In this document: piece by piece, positions 53,200-63,448 of the stretch
Layout: every line of letters begins with the position of its first letter
Position numbering within the stretch: position 1 is the stretch's first letter
From: Euglena gracilis
Lineage: Eukaryota > Euglenida > Euglenophyceae > Euglenales
DNA: 64,000 bases
Direction: 5' to 3'
Assembly: GCA_039621445.1 (NCBI GenBank)
Contig: CP154957.1
Coordinates: forward strand, 41,876,011-41,940,010
Position numbers and translations under genes: made by a program
The notes under the pieces: model-generated
The model's input: the letters and a program-made list of their open reading frames with translations, nothing else
Databases searched by the model: none
Told to the model about the DNA's origin: nothing

Positions 53200-56100
53200 G
53201 TGGACCCCAAAAGTATGTATTTTTCCAATTCTGCAGCTTCACCTACACCAACACCAACCCCTACCCCACTTTTTCACCAAGGGGAAAACCCTGTGGGCCC
53301 GACGGGCTCAAATTTAAACGATCCCACGCGGGTTGCGCCGCAAGGGGTCCCTTCGCAGGGACCTCAGGAGGGGCAACCCCTACATGGTCGCAGAGGGGGG
53401 TTTGAGCCCTCTGGGCTCACACTATGTGAGCCTGGGGAACTCCCAGATTACCAGGAGGATGACGAGGACGACACCCGCCACAGCCATGACAGCCCCAGCC
53501 ATTACAGCCAGGGCCAGCAGCTTCTGGCCATTGCCGGGCATGCCCAGCCGGACCCCCAGCAACCAGAACCATCTGGGTCCGGCATGGCATTGCCCAGCAG
53601 CCTGGGGCTGCTCTCCGGCATGCCCGGCTTGGTCATGCCAGGGTTTGTGCATGACATGACCAGGCAGGTCATGTGGCAATTTTTGCAATGCGAGGGAAGA
53701 TCAACGAAGAGGAGGAAGAACCGGCAGAAGAAGAAGGCGAAGAAGAATTTGCAAGCCATGCCCAGCCCCTTCTATTGGAGGCGGGGCCCTGGCAGCACCC
53801 TGGGGATGCCGGGCTGTCACATGCGCCGGTGGGCCATGTCGGGTCTGGGCATTTCCCAGCCGGACCTGACCATTGCTCGCTGGTGCATGCCGGTCCCGGG
53901 CATGATGGGACCCAAGGACATGCCCCAGACCCAGCCACCCAGTGGCAGCTGCAGGAGCTGCCCCCAGCAGGGGATTTGATGGAGGACGAGGACCAGACAG
54001 CCCAGGGGGGGTTGGTGCCAGAACAGAGCCCGAAGGGGAGGCACCCCCCGCACCCCCCCCCAGAGGTTGTGGGAGGAGGCGGAGGCACAGGCCGCTGCCT
54101 CAGTGGTTCTGGGGCAGGAGACCCAGCGGTTGGACGGTTGGGTTGGCGACCTGCAAAGCCGGCTTGCTGAAGCGGGGGCCACCACAGCTGCTTCAGTTAG
54201 CCGCCTGGAGCAGTTGGTGTCCCTGCAGTTTCAGCGGGTCACGGAAAACTTTCAAGGAGTGGTGGAGCAAATGGAAAGAACCCAGTATGGGCTAGCATCC
54301 CAGCTGGCTGAAAATTTTCAAAGGCTGCAGCAGGGGCAAAGGGAAAAATTTGCTGGGGGAATGACAGCCCTCAGCGAGCTGGTGACCAGCCGGCTGAGCG
54401 AAGGCCTCGGGACAATGGCCCAACTAGCCCAGCGGGTCCAGGGGCTCGAGGCCATCGCCAGCCAGGGATCGCCAGCCAGCTGAAGGGCAGGGGTTTAACG
54501 AGGCGATGGCTGGGCGGGTTAAAAATTTTGAGGAGCTGCTCATCACCTCCGTCCGGACAACGGAGGAGGTGATGAGGAGCCAGGAGCTGGCCAGCGGGCG
54601 GCAGCAGGCCCAGGCGGAGGCCCTGGACCAAAAATTAAACCAGCTGAAGGGTGAACTCGGGGGGCGGCGAGAAAGAAATGCAGGGATTGCACAGGCCCTG
54701 CAAAATGTTCGAGCAGAGCTGGATGGACAGGCCACAGCCATCGCTGAACAACAAGGGACCATAAGGGAAGACATAAGGGAGCTAAGGGCCAGGGCTGAGG
54801 GGCAGGGCCACAGCCTGCAGGAGCTGTGGGCCGAGGTCACCACCCACGGGCAGGTGATCCAGGCCCACAACGCCCTGCTCATGGAGGTGGACTCAACAAT
54901 AAGGGGGACACCAAAAGAAAACGCCGAAATAAAAAATCGGCTTTTCGTTCTGGAAAACAAAATCGAGAATTTTGGAAAAATTTGCCCCCCCGTCCAGGAG
55001 CTACCAGGGCCACCCAGAGGAGTGGGGCCGTAGAGCGAAGACCCACGTGTCCCCGAATCCAGAGTGCCCCAGGCAATCACGGGCTCACAGACACAGCCCA
55101 GGCCGGGGGCCCAGAGTGTGAATGGCTCGGGTGCCGCGGGAGGAAATATGCCTCCTGGCCCCCAGCAACAGCTGCCAGTCCATCCCACCCTGCTGGGAGG
55201 CAAGGGGCCTGTGGCCCCCCAGGGGCTCTCCGCTGGCCACAGCAGCGGGGCAGCGGAGGCACTGACCCACACACCCGGGGAAGTGTTATCCCCGGGCCCA
55301 GCTTCAGTGACTGCAGTTTTTCCCAGTGTGTTTTCGGGTTCTGGCCCCAAGAAACCAAGGGGCAGCCAGCCACAGGGTCCCATGGCTGCCGGGGGCAGCC
55401 AGCCCCAGGGCCCCATGGCTGCGGGGGGCAGCCAGCCCCAGGGCCCCATGGCTGCGAGGGGCGGCCAGCCCCAGGGTCCCATGGGCAGTCCAGTCCAGGT
55501 CCCCGCTGCTGGAGGGACCCCAGCTGCCCAGACACCTGGCACGTTCGGGTTCCAGGGGGTGGATTGGAAGGAAGCAGAACGCCAGATTAAAGCTCACGGA
55601 TTTTTTTAATTTTTCGGCCAGTTTTGGAGCCCAGGAGCAGCAACAGCCTCAGCAAAATTCACGAACGACGGGAAAGTGCAGCACAGCGAAACCACAGGCA
55701 GCAGGCACAGCAGATCTACAGGGCCAGGGCAGGGATCAACCTGGGGTGAAATCAGCCGAGCACCAGTGGCCCCCCAGCCCCGTGGGTTCCCCGCAGGAGG
55801 GGAGTTCACGGGGGCAGTGGACCCTTTCGCCTGGGCCCCTGAGGCTGGGGCAGCATCGTGCAGCGCTGCCCCTCTGGCCTTCGGGTCCCAGGACACGGGA
55901 GCTTGGGTCCAGGGGGTCCAGGCAGCTCCGGTCCACGTGGCGCCAGCAGCCCCCAGCCCAGCAGCCAGCATGTTTTTTGGGCCGCTGGCGACACTCCTCA
56001 CCAAAGACCTTGTAAATCCAGAGCTGAAAGAGGATTTTCACGTTTTTTTCAGTAAAATTTCAGCTTTACATGCAGCAGGTTTCCATGGGACAACCAGTGG

Positions 56101-56617
56101 GGGAGGTATTTAAAATGCTTGTTCTGACCGGCTGCCTGGACCACAGCGGCCGGCTGTAACTCCAGCGCGACAGGAGATGCGGGAACGGGTCAGGTTCCAG
56201 AATTTCTCGAACTGGCTGGCCCAGAAATACGGCGGTGACATCCAGGCCTCGCTGCGTGAGCAGCTCAGGGCCCTCAGGCCGGCCAACACGGGCAAATTAA
56301 CCCTCCCAGCGTGGCGTGAATATGAAAGTCAGTTTAAATTAATTTTCTGCCGGATGGAAAACCCCTCTGAAGAGGAAGCACAGGCCTTGGTTTTACAGCA
56401 GCTCCCAGATTTCATGCGTAGGGCAATAATCAGGGAGCAGACCCGAAAAAATCAGAATGCGCCCACAGTGCGGCTGTGGCACATCCCTGGGTTGACGGCG
56501 GAAAAGGCGACACAACTTGCCCAGGAGGCTGTGGGTGAGGGGGAGCCGGTGACAGTCAGGGCACACCGGGACTCCTTCCTCGTCAAGCTCTACAGCCGGC
56601 CGGAGAGGAGAGGCTGA
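53200..56617 (+). pseudogene. Ty3-like gag region, N-terminal and capsid part
   Basis: It runs through successive frames: MDPKSMYFSN start (Pro/Gln-rich), an acidic EEEEEPAEEEGEEE stretch (53,690-53,740), a coiled coil of about 300 residues (54,067-55,010, e.g. RQQAQAEALDQKLNQLKGEL), a Gln/Gly/Pro repeat (SQPQGPMAAGG, 55,365-55,480), then a capsid-like segment (56,177-56,617) with LPAWREYESQFKLIF and LVLQQLPDFMRRAI. That segment resembles gypsy capsid helices. At least four frame changes occur. The coiled coil is unusual for Ty3 gag. Confidence 0.6.
55365..55480 (+). repeat. 36-bp coding tandem repeat
   Basis: Three to four copies of CAGCCAGCCCCAGGGCCCCA plus TGGCTGCGGGGGG, encoding SQPQGPMAAGG repeats in the gag region. 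Confidence 0.85.
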
Positions 56618-56687
56618 TGATGAGGAACGTGGCCACACTGCAGGGGGGAAATACAGTGATAATCACCCCCACGAAACAAAGCTGGGA

Positions 56688-57314
56688 TTGGAAGAAGTTT
56701 TTCGACACGCTGAAAATGAGCTGCGGTGCCAGGAACGGTCTGACGACAGCTATGGCCGTTCTTGGGGTGAACTGGGGGTCGCAGCCCACCAGGAGGACCA
56801 CTGGGCTGGGGGCCTCGACAATTTTTCAGTCTCTGAGGTAAAATCCCAGGAAGCCAGGCCAGCCCAGCCCCAGAAAACGGTTTCACAGCCAGCTGAGGGA
56901 GGAGCAAAGGCAGGACCCCCCAAAGGGCCTGAGGGGCCACAGAACAGGCAGTCACGGCACCGGGGCGGGTCTCCTGGAAAGGGACGGGAGGGACGCAGGT
57001 CACCCAGCCCGGGGCAAAAGGGGAAGGGGTTCGGCAAGGGAGCTGGCAAAGGCGGCTCAGAGTTTCGCCCAGCCAGGTCCCCAACCCCTCACTCAGCCAC
57101 CAACAAGGAACAAACCCCCCCGAGGAGCCCCCGGAGTGGCCCCTCGGTGGACCAGCCCTGCAGCCAGTGCGGGGCCACAGATCACTGGTCTCGGGAATGC
57201 CCTGGGAAAAAATGTTATGAGTGTGGGAAAACGGGACATCTGGCACGATATTGCTGGTGGAGAAAGGGAAAGGGGAAGGGGGCGTCCACACCCCCACGGC
57301 GAGGGAGTGCCTGA
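56688..57314 (+). CDS. Ty3-like gag zinc-knuckle segment
   Basis: Basic Pro/Gly/Arg-rich chain ending with two CCHC knuckles, CSQCGATDHWSREC (57,159-57,200) and CYECGKTGHLARYC (57,212-57,253), both C-x2-C-x4-H-x4-C. Such knuckles bind the element RNA in nucleocapsid. A stop follows at 57,312. Confidence 0.88.
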   Translation: MEEVFRHAENELRCQERSDDSYGRSWGELGVAAHQEDHWAGGLDNFSVSEVKSQEARPAQPQKTVSQPAEGGAKAGPPKGPEGPQNRQSRHRGGSPGKGREGRRSPSPGQKGKGFGKGAGKGGSEFRPARSPTPHSATNKEQTPPRSPRSGPSVDQPCSQCGATDHWSRECPGKKCYECGKTGHLARYCWWRKGKGKGASTPPRRGSA

Positions 57315-57887
57315 AAAAGCGGGGGCCAGAACGGAGGGGACGGGAACCCAGGGTGCCCCCAGCACGGCCCTCGGAAGGGGGGTAAGGAACAGGCTCACGG
57401 AGAGGGTTGGGTTTTGGTCAAGGGAAGGCCCAAAGGCAGATCCGGACCTGAACCTGCACGGTCCCCCCAGCCCCCGCTGACTGAGACACGAAAAGGGGCT
57501 GGGGGGGCCAGCAGGCCCTCTCATTCGACTCTGCCAACCCCTGGGCTGCGCTTTTCCCCAGCGAGGGCAGTCCAGGGGGGGGGGCTCAGGTCAGACTTCA
57601 GGTTCGGGACAAAGGGAGAAGGGACACAAGGCGGCTGGCCCTCCGCAGCAGGCCGCCCAGGGGTCTTCGGGTTCCAGAACACCCAGTCTACCGCAGATCA
57701 CAACAACAGGAAGGGAGGGGAAAACACAAAACAAAAAAAGAAAAAAGAAAAAAAGCAAAACGCTTTCACAGGCATCAATCAGGGAGGCAGCGAGGGAGGT
57801 CATCAACGTTCCCCAAACCATCAGTGGCATGGATGAAACCGCCCCCAGCACGGAAAGGGATTCAGGTTTTTCGATTCGTCAGGTGAG

Positions 57888-58502
57888 GTGCGTCAGGACC
57901 GCACCTTCCACCTCAACCCCCACACCACCCCCAGCACCACTCCCAGCCCGTTCCTCAGGGTTTGGAGGTCGCCCTCCCGGTGGATCTCCCAGGACTACCA
58001 TGTCCGGGAGGAGTACGTCAGGGACGTACTCCGCCGCCTGGGGGTCCAGCCGGAGGTCGACGCATTTTCTGCCAAAGAAAACCGCAGGTTTGTCCACTGG
58101 TGGGGGCCAGGGAGTGGGGAAGGGGAAGATGCCTTCAAACAGGACTGGGGCAGGGAGGTTTTGTGGATCAACCCACCTTATAAAAAAATACAGGAGGTTC
58201 GCGAAAAAATCGGGAGGGATCAGGCCCATGCCATCCTGGTGGTCCCCAGGTGGCCGGGGCGGCGTTGGTACAGGGAGGACAGTGGCTTGGCAGTGCGCCA
58301 AGTCACGTTCCCTCAGGGAACACGATTTTTCGGCAGAGGGGAGGAGTTGTGCCGAGGGACCAAGTGGGCCATCACAGCCTTTTTGCTGTGTGGGCACCCA
58401 GACCGATGCACGCGGGAGGAGGTGACACGAAAGGGGAGGGAGAAAAAAACCAGGTTTGGGACACATTTTTCAGGGCCACCCCAGGGACCGAGGGGGCCAT
58501 AG
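57888..58502 (+). CDS. Ty3-like element: NPPY methyltransferase-like domain
   Basis: Contains VDAFSAKENRRFVHWWG, EVLWINPPYKKIQEV (NPPY at 58,169-58,180) and AHAILVVPRWPGRRWY. The spacing D-x-F...N...NPP(Y/W)...VVP-W...WW/WY matches the domain after RNase H in both DIRS-like elements here. NPPY is motif IV of amino-methyltransferases (Dam-like). A glycine-rich AdoMet motif is not evident, so catalysis is uncertain. Placement before protease is unusual. Confidence 0.72.
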   Translation: MRQDRTFHLNPHTTPSTTPSPFLRVWRSPSRWISQDYHVREEYVRDVLRRLGVQPEVDAFSAKENRRFVHWWGPGSGEGEDAFKQDWGREVLWINPPYKKIQEVREKIGRDQAHAILVVPRWPGRRWYREDSGLAVRQVTFPQGTRFFGRGEELCRGTKWAITAFLLCGHPDRCTREEVTRKGREKKTRFGTHFSGPPQGPRGP

Positions 58503-58539
58503 GAGAGGTCAAGCCGGCGCACCTGGGGCAGGTGGGGAG

Positions 58540-59060
58540 AGCGGACCAGCCCAGGCGGATGCTGGACCTGTTCTGCGGGACAGGTTCAGTGGGGGACGTC
58601 TATCGCAGCCTGGGTTACCAGGTCACGGCGGTGGACGTGGACCCCAGGTGGCGGCCAGACATGTGTTGACGTGCTGAAATGGAATTTAAAAAAAACTGTT
58701 CCAGCCTGGGGATGTTGAGGTGGTGGTGTACGGGGTCCCCTGCACCGAATTCAGCCTGGCCCTGACCACCAGGGAACGGGATTTTAAATCGGCAGATCGG
58801 CTGGTGCAGCGGGTCCTGGCCATCATCAGATCCCTCCGCACACGGCGGTGGTGGCTGGAAAACCCCCGGTACGGTTACCTGCGGTCCCGCAGGTACATGG
58901 CAGGGATCCCAGACGTGGACGTGGATTACTGCCAGTACGCTGACTGGGGCTACCAGAAGCCCACCAGGATATGGGGCAGCCCCCATGTCCTGGGTCTCCG
59001 GCCACGGGTGTGTGACGGCCGGACCTGCTCCAACCTGGAAAGCCCAGTACCTGAGGGGAG
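58540..59060 (+). pseudogene. Ty3-like element: DNA cytosine-5 methyltransferase
   Basis: Motif I is MLDLFCGTGSVGDVYRSLGY (from 58,559) followed by VTAVDVDPRW (motif II). After a frameshift between 58,660 and 58,720 come DVEVVVYGVPCTEFS (motif IV, catalytic Cys at 58,741-58,743), WWLENPRYGYLR (motif VI, ENP variant) and DYCQYADWGYQKPTRIW (motif VIII-like). This is a compact C5-MTase resembling forms in phages and large viruses rather than DNMT1/3. Its role in a retrotransposon would be methylation of the element or host DNA; that is inference. An 8-A run at 58,688-58,695 is a likely indel site. Confidence 0.85.
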
Positions 59061-59224
59061 ACGTAAGGGACGGCACAAAATTCGGCTCAGCAGCAAACAC
59101 CAAAACCTGCCCAGGCACCTGAAATATCGGATCCCAGAGGCACTCGTCCGTGACCTGGCCACAGCACCGGCACCGGAGGCCCAGGCTGCTGTGTCTCCGG
59201 GGCCAGAGGGAGCCCAACGCGGGG

Positions 59225-59412
59225 TGCCCTCGGTCCTGCTCCATGAGGTGGGGCAGGGTGGAAGGGAACGGCAGCTGCTGAAGCGGGTGCGGACCAGGGG
59301 GCCAGACGGACAGTCACACTTCATTCACGCCCTCATTGACACAGAGGCAGAGGTGAACCTGGTGCGAAGAGGCAAGCTACCCGGCGCATACCTCCTGCCC
59401 TGTCTCTGGTGA
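59225..59412 (+). pseudogene. Ty3-like aspartic protease (DTG to DTE)
   Basis: HFIHALIDTEAEVNLV fits the retropepsin active-site strand, but the usual DTGA reads DTEA (Glu codon at 59,344-59,346). That is a single-base change from Gly, expected to inactivate it. The frame stops at 59,410. Continuation (VTASGAKMEGRE) and FYEADNHVEAIIGFPWLEEN lie in other frames. Confidence 0.7.
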
Positions 59413-59549
59413 CGGCCAGTGGCGCCAAGATGGAAGGGAGGGAACGTGAGGCAACCCTGGACCTGGTCCTCCGGCTGGAGGGAGGCCTGGGTCAGGGGGA
59501 GGGGGCCCTGTGAACGGTCCCAGCCTCCTTCTATGAGGCCGACAACCAC

Positions 59550-61440
59550 GTGGAGGCCATCATCGGCTTCCCGTGGCTGGAGGAAAACCGGCTCGGGGTG
59601 TTCCCACATCTCCGGGCCTTGGCATTGAAGGGGGAGCAGGTGGTCCTCCTTCGGGGGCATGACACGGAGGGTGAGCAAGTTCAGCCAACAACCCATAAAA
59701 AGGCTCTAAAGCGAGTGAGATACCTGAAAACGGTGGAAAAAGTCAGAGCACTGCGGCTTGCTTTGCCAGAGGCAGCCCTGGGGGAGGACACCGAGGAGCC
59801 TGAGTGGGAGGAAAAATCCCTGCACGAGGATGAGGCGACCCAGGAGACAGTACCCAAGGAACTCCTGCGGGCAGCCCGGGAGGTCGAGACACGGGCAGCC
59901 CAAGGGGTCATCCTTGTTCCCGAAGGGGAACAGGTGACCAGCCAGCGGGCTGAGGAGCTCCGGGCAGCCCTCCGAAGGGATTTCGAGGGGCAGGTTCTCC
60001 GGGACAGGATTTGTGAGGAAAGAATCGTTCGAGGGCCCCTGGGGGAAGGGAAAATCGAATTAATACCGGGATCTGTGGCGAAAAAGCAGAGGCCCATCCA
60101 CCTGGCAGGGGAGAGGCACAGGGCATTGTGTGACCTGGTGGATGAGTGGGTTCGGGACAAGAAGGTGGAGGAGGGGGTGCCAAGTGCCTGGAGCAGCCCC
60201 ACTTTCGTGGTGGCCAAGAAACAGGGGAAGTGGCGTGGGGTTGTGGATTTCCGGGCATTAAACGAGGCCACGGTGACGGATGCGTACCCCCTCCCCAGGA
60301 TTGAAGACATCCTAGTGAACCAGGGACGGAGGTACCTGTTCTCCGTCCTTGATCTCAAGGATGCCTTCCATCAGGTGCCCCTGCACGGAGACTCACGCCC
60401 ATACACCTGCTGCAGCACCCCCCGAGGGACCAAGCAGTGGTGTGTGGTCGTGATTGGCCTGAACAATGGAGTGGCCATTTTTCAGCGGGTGATCGACTAC
60501 TCGCTGAGGGATGTGGCTGATGTCGCAAACTCATATGTTGACGACATCATCGTGGGGACCGAGTGGTGTGGCACAGAGGAAGCTACCCTGGAGGCACACG
60601 ACCAGGACATAAGGCGAGTGTTGGGGGAACTGCGGGAACACCGCCTGGTCGTGGACAAAAACAAGTGCCGCTTCTTCGTAAGAGAAGTGGAGTTCTGTGG
60701 CCACATCCTGGGAGGAGGAAAACGGAGGCCAGCCCCGGGCAAACTCATGGCGCTGGAGAAGTGGGAGGAGCCCCGCACGATCACAGCCCTCAGGCGCTTT
60801 CTGGGCTTCACCAACTACTACTCCAGCTACGTTAAGGAGTATGCCCGGTATTCAGCCCCCCTGATGGGACTCCTCAAGGTGGGACGTGTGGGAGGGAAGA
60901 AAGGCAGCAAAAAACCTGTAAAATTCGGCCAAGTGGAACGGGAGGCCTTCACCGCCCTGAAGCACGAGCTCCTTGGGGGATTGGAGCTCCACACCATCAA
61001 CCCGGACCAGCCATTCATTCTCCGGGTTGATGCGAGCGACAAGGCGGTGGGGGCAGCCCTTGAACAGTTTTTGGAGCCAACGGAGGGGATGCCCACAGCC
61101 GTGGAGGCCACCACACGGAAAGCCGTGCCTGTGGCCTTCTGCTCCAGGAAGCTCACGGCTGGGCAGGTGAAGAGCTGGTCTCCGCGAGAGAAGGAGACTT
61201 ACGCCATCATCCTGGCCCTCCAAAAATGGGCCTCCTACATCGGCCTGCAGCCGGTGTTGGTCCTCACGGACCACACGTCCCTGGAGGCCTGGGCCGAGGA
61301 AACCCTGGACACGCCCAGCGGACCTGCGGGAAGGCGGGGACGCTGGCATGAAATATTCTCCCGGTTTGACCTTCACGTGGTCTACATTCCGGGAAAGGAA
61401 AACGTGGTGGCGGATGCCCTCAGCAGATGGGCATATCCTG
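59550..61440 (+). CDS. Ty3-like reverse transcriptase and RNase H
   Basis: A long intact frame. RT: GVPSAWSSPTFVVAKKQGKW, VVDFRALNEATV, LFSVLDLKDAFHQVPL, IGLNNGVAIFQRVIDY, NSYVDDIIVGT (YVDD at 60,534-60,545) and FCGHILGG. RNase H: FILRVDASDKAVGAAL, EKETYAIILALQKW, LVLTDHTSLEAW and YIPGKENVVADALSR. All catalytic acids are present, so this part could be active. IGLNN-GVA-IFQR differs from the common GL-NAPATFQR. Confidence 0.93.
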
Positions 61441-62090
61441 CCTCCAAGGCATTTGCCGACATCAGCCTCCACGGGAGCGAGGAGGATGATGAGGCAATGA
61501 GGGCCATGATCGAAGAAGAACGGAAGGAAGATCGAGAATGCGGGACACCGCACGGGGGGGAGGAACTCCACGTGTCTGTAACAACACGCAGGGGGAGAGA
61601 CACAGCAGCACAGCACAAACCTGGCCCCAGCCCCACAGAGGGGGAGGGGGCTGAGGATTCAGTGCCAGGGGGCCCTGGCCCTGACCCCACAGGGGGGGAG
61701 GGGCCTGTGGACGCCCCCTCGGGAGATTCGGGTCCCATCCTCAAAGGAGGGGAGGGACCTGGGGTACCTGGGTTGGACACGTGGGAGACAAGGGGTTCCC
61801 CACGTGCCCATCAGTTTGTGGATGAATTCGGGAATGAACAGCCGGCAGGAGGGGGAGGACCTGAGGAACACCAACCGGGGCGAAGAGTTCTGAGTGAGGA
61901 CCTGCGGTCGACCCCCCCCCCCATCAACGATCCCCACGGGGGGGATCATGGGGAATCCGAGGGGGAACCAATTTCACTTTCTCCAGACACGGGGGTGCAC
62001 ACCCAGGAGGAGGTGGAGGAGGATCCCACCATCCCAGTGATGGACAGGGATTGGTCTCGGGCATACGGGACGTGCCCGGTGTGGGGGCCT
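61441..62090 (+). CDS. Linker between RNase H and integrase
   Basis: Same frame as RT. Acidic, Gly/Pro-rich, with PTEGEGAED, PTGGEGPVD and KGGEGPG repeats (61,620-61,770). There is no known domain. A frameshift at the 8-T run near 62,091 leads into integrase. Confidence 0.7.
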
Positions 62091-62103
62091 TTTTTTTGCA
62101 AGT

Positions 62104-62307
62104 GTGCAGGCCCCTGCGGGAGATTGGCCCGAGGGAGTCCGTTTGTACGGGGACAAAATGTACACGGACGGGCTCCTCTGTGTGCCCACCAGCCTGACGG
62201 GGCTGGTTGTGCGGGCCCACCATGGGGACGCGGGCCACCCAGGAGCCTCAAGGCTATGGCACCAGATGGGGCGGTGGTATAGGTTCGCAGATCCAAGGGG
62301 GGCCACA
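62104..62307 (+). pseudogene. Integrase zinc finger, first half (HH)
   Basis: Reads TDGLLCVPTSLTGLVVRAHH then GDAGHPGASRLWHQMGRWY. The two His of the HHCC finger are present. The finger is cut by the insertion that follows; the CC half is at 63,480-63,515. Confidence 0.8.
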
Positions 62308-63448
62308 TATGGCACAAAGTGGGGCCCCCTTACCTGGGGTATGGGGGTGGTATGGGGGTGGTAGGGGGGGGGTATGGGGGTGGGAGGGGGGTGGTATGGG
62401 GGTGGTATGGGGGTGGTATGGGGGTGGTATGGGGTGGTGGTATGGGGGTGGTATGGGGGTGGTATGGGGGTGGTATGGGGGTGGTATGGGGGTGGTATGG
62501 GGTTGGGTATGGGGGGGGTATGGGGGTGGTATGGGGTATGGGGTATGGGGTATGGCGGGTATGGGGGGGTATGGGGGGGGTATGGTGGGATAGTGTTTGG
62601 GGATATTGTTGATGTGGTTGGCTGAAAAAGGGAGATCCTGCAATCCCCCCAATCCTGCAAGCCCCCCCCGGGCACTCGAACAGTTTCATACGTCGCGCGA
62701 TTTGCGCAGAAAAAAAGTCGGTAGACAAAGATGAGGTTATTTTTGTTGCCGGGGGGGGGTCGGGGGGGGGGGGCGGGACCCCCCCACCCGGGCACTGGAA
62801 CAGTTTCATATGTCGCGCGATTTGCGCACAAAAAAATTCGGTAGACAAAGATGAGGTTATTTTTGTTGCCGGGGGGGGGGGTCCGGGGGGGCGGGAGCCC
62901 CCCCCGGGCACTCGAACAGTTTCATATGTCGCGCGATTTGCGCACAAAAAAAGTCGGTAGACAAAGATGAGGTTATTTTTGTTGCCGGGGGGGGGGTCCG
63001 GGGGGCGGGAGCCCCCCCCGGGCACTCGAACAGTTTCATATGTCGCGCGATTTGCGCACAAAAAAGCGGTCGAAAAACGCTCATTTTTGGCTCAAAAACA
63101 GGTTTTCCGGGTCTGGGTGACCAAAAACCATGGTTTCGGACAAAAAAATTTTCGCATTTTTTCGTCTTTTTTTGCTCCGTTTTGGACCCAAACACCGAAA
63201 AACTCTCAAATTCGGCGCAAAAACAAGTTTTCCGGGTGGGGGGGGGGCCAGAAAACATTTTTTCGGCAAAAAAATTTTGGTGGTATGGGGCGGTATGGGG
63301 GGGGTATGGGGGGGTATGGGGGGGTATGGGGGTGGTATGGGGTATGGGGTATGGGGGTGGTATGGGGGTGGTATGGGGGTGGTATGGGGGTGGTATGGGG
63401 TGGTATGGGGTATGGGGGTGGTATGGGGGCCCCACTTTGTGCCATGAC
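62308..63448. mobile_element. ~1.14-kb insertion with perfect 19-bp terminal inverted repeats
   Basis: GGCACAAAGTGGGGCCCCC at 62,311-62,329 is repeated exactly inverted at 63,425-63,443. Inside are a GGTATGGGGGT minisatellite (62,338-62,600), four ~117-bp tandem units (62,661-63,065) around GAACAGTTTCATATGTCGCG, unique sequence, and a second GGTATGGGG minisatellite (63,280-63,430). It splits the integrase finger. Removal with borders near 62,308 and 63,450 would reconnect the HH and CC halves. The terminal pairing next to the borders resembles nonconventional introns. Confidence 0.85.
62661..63065 (+). repeat. Four ~117-bp tandem units
   Basis: Each unit has GGGCACTCGAACAGTTTCAT, GTCGCGCGATTTGCGCA, TCGGTAGACAAAGATGAGGT and a G-run/C-run pair. 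Units start near 62,661, 62,779, 62,897 and 63,012. The fourth diverges into unique sequence after GCGCACAAAAA. Confidence 0.9.
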
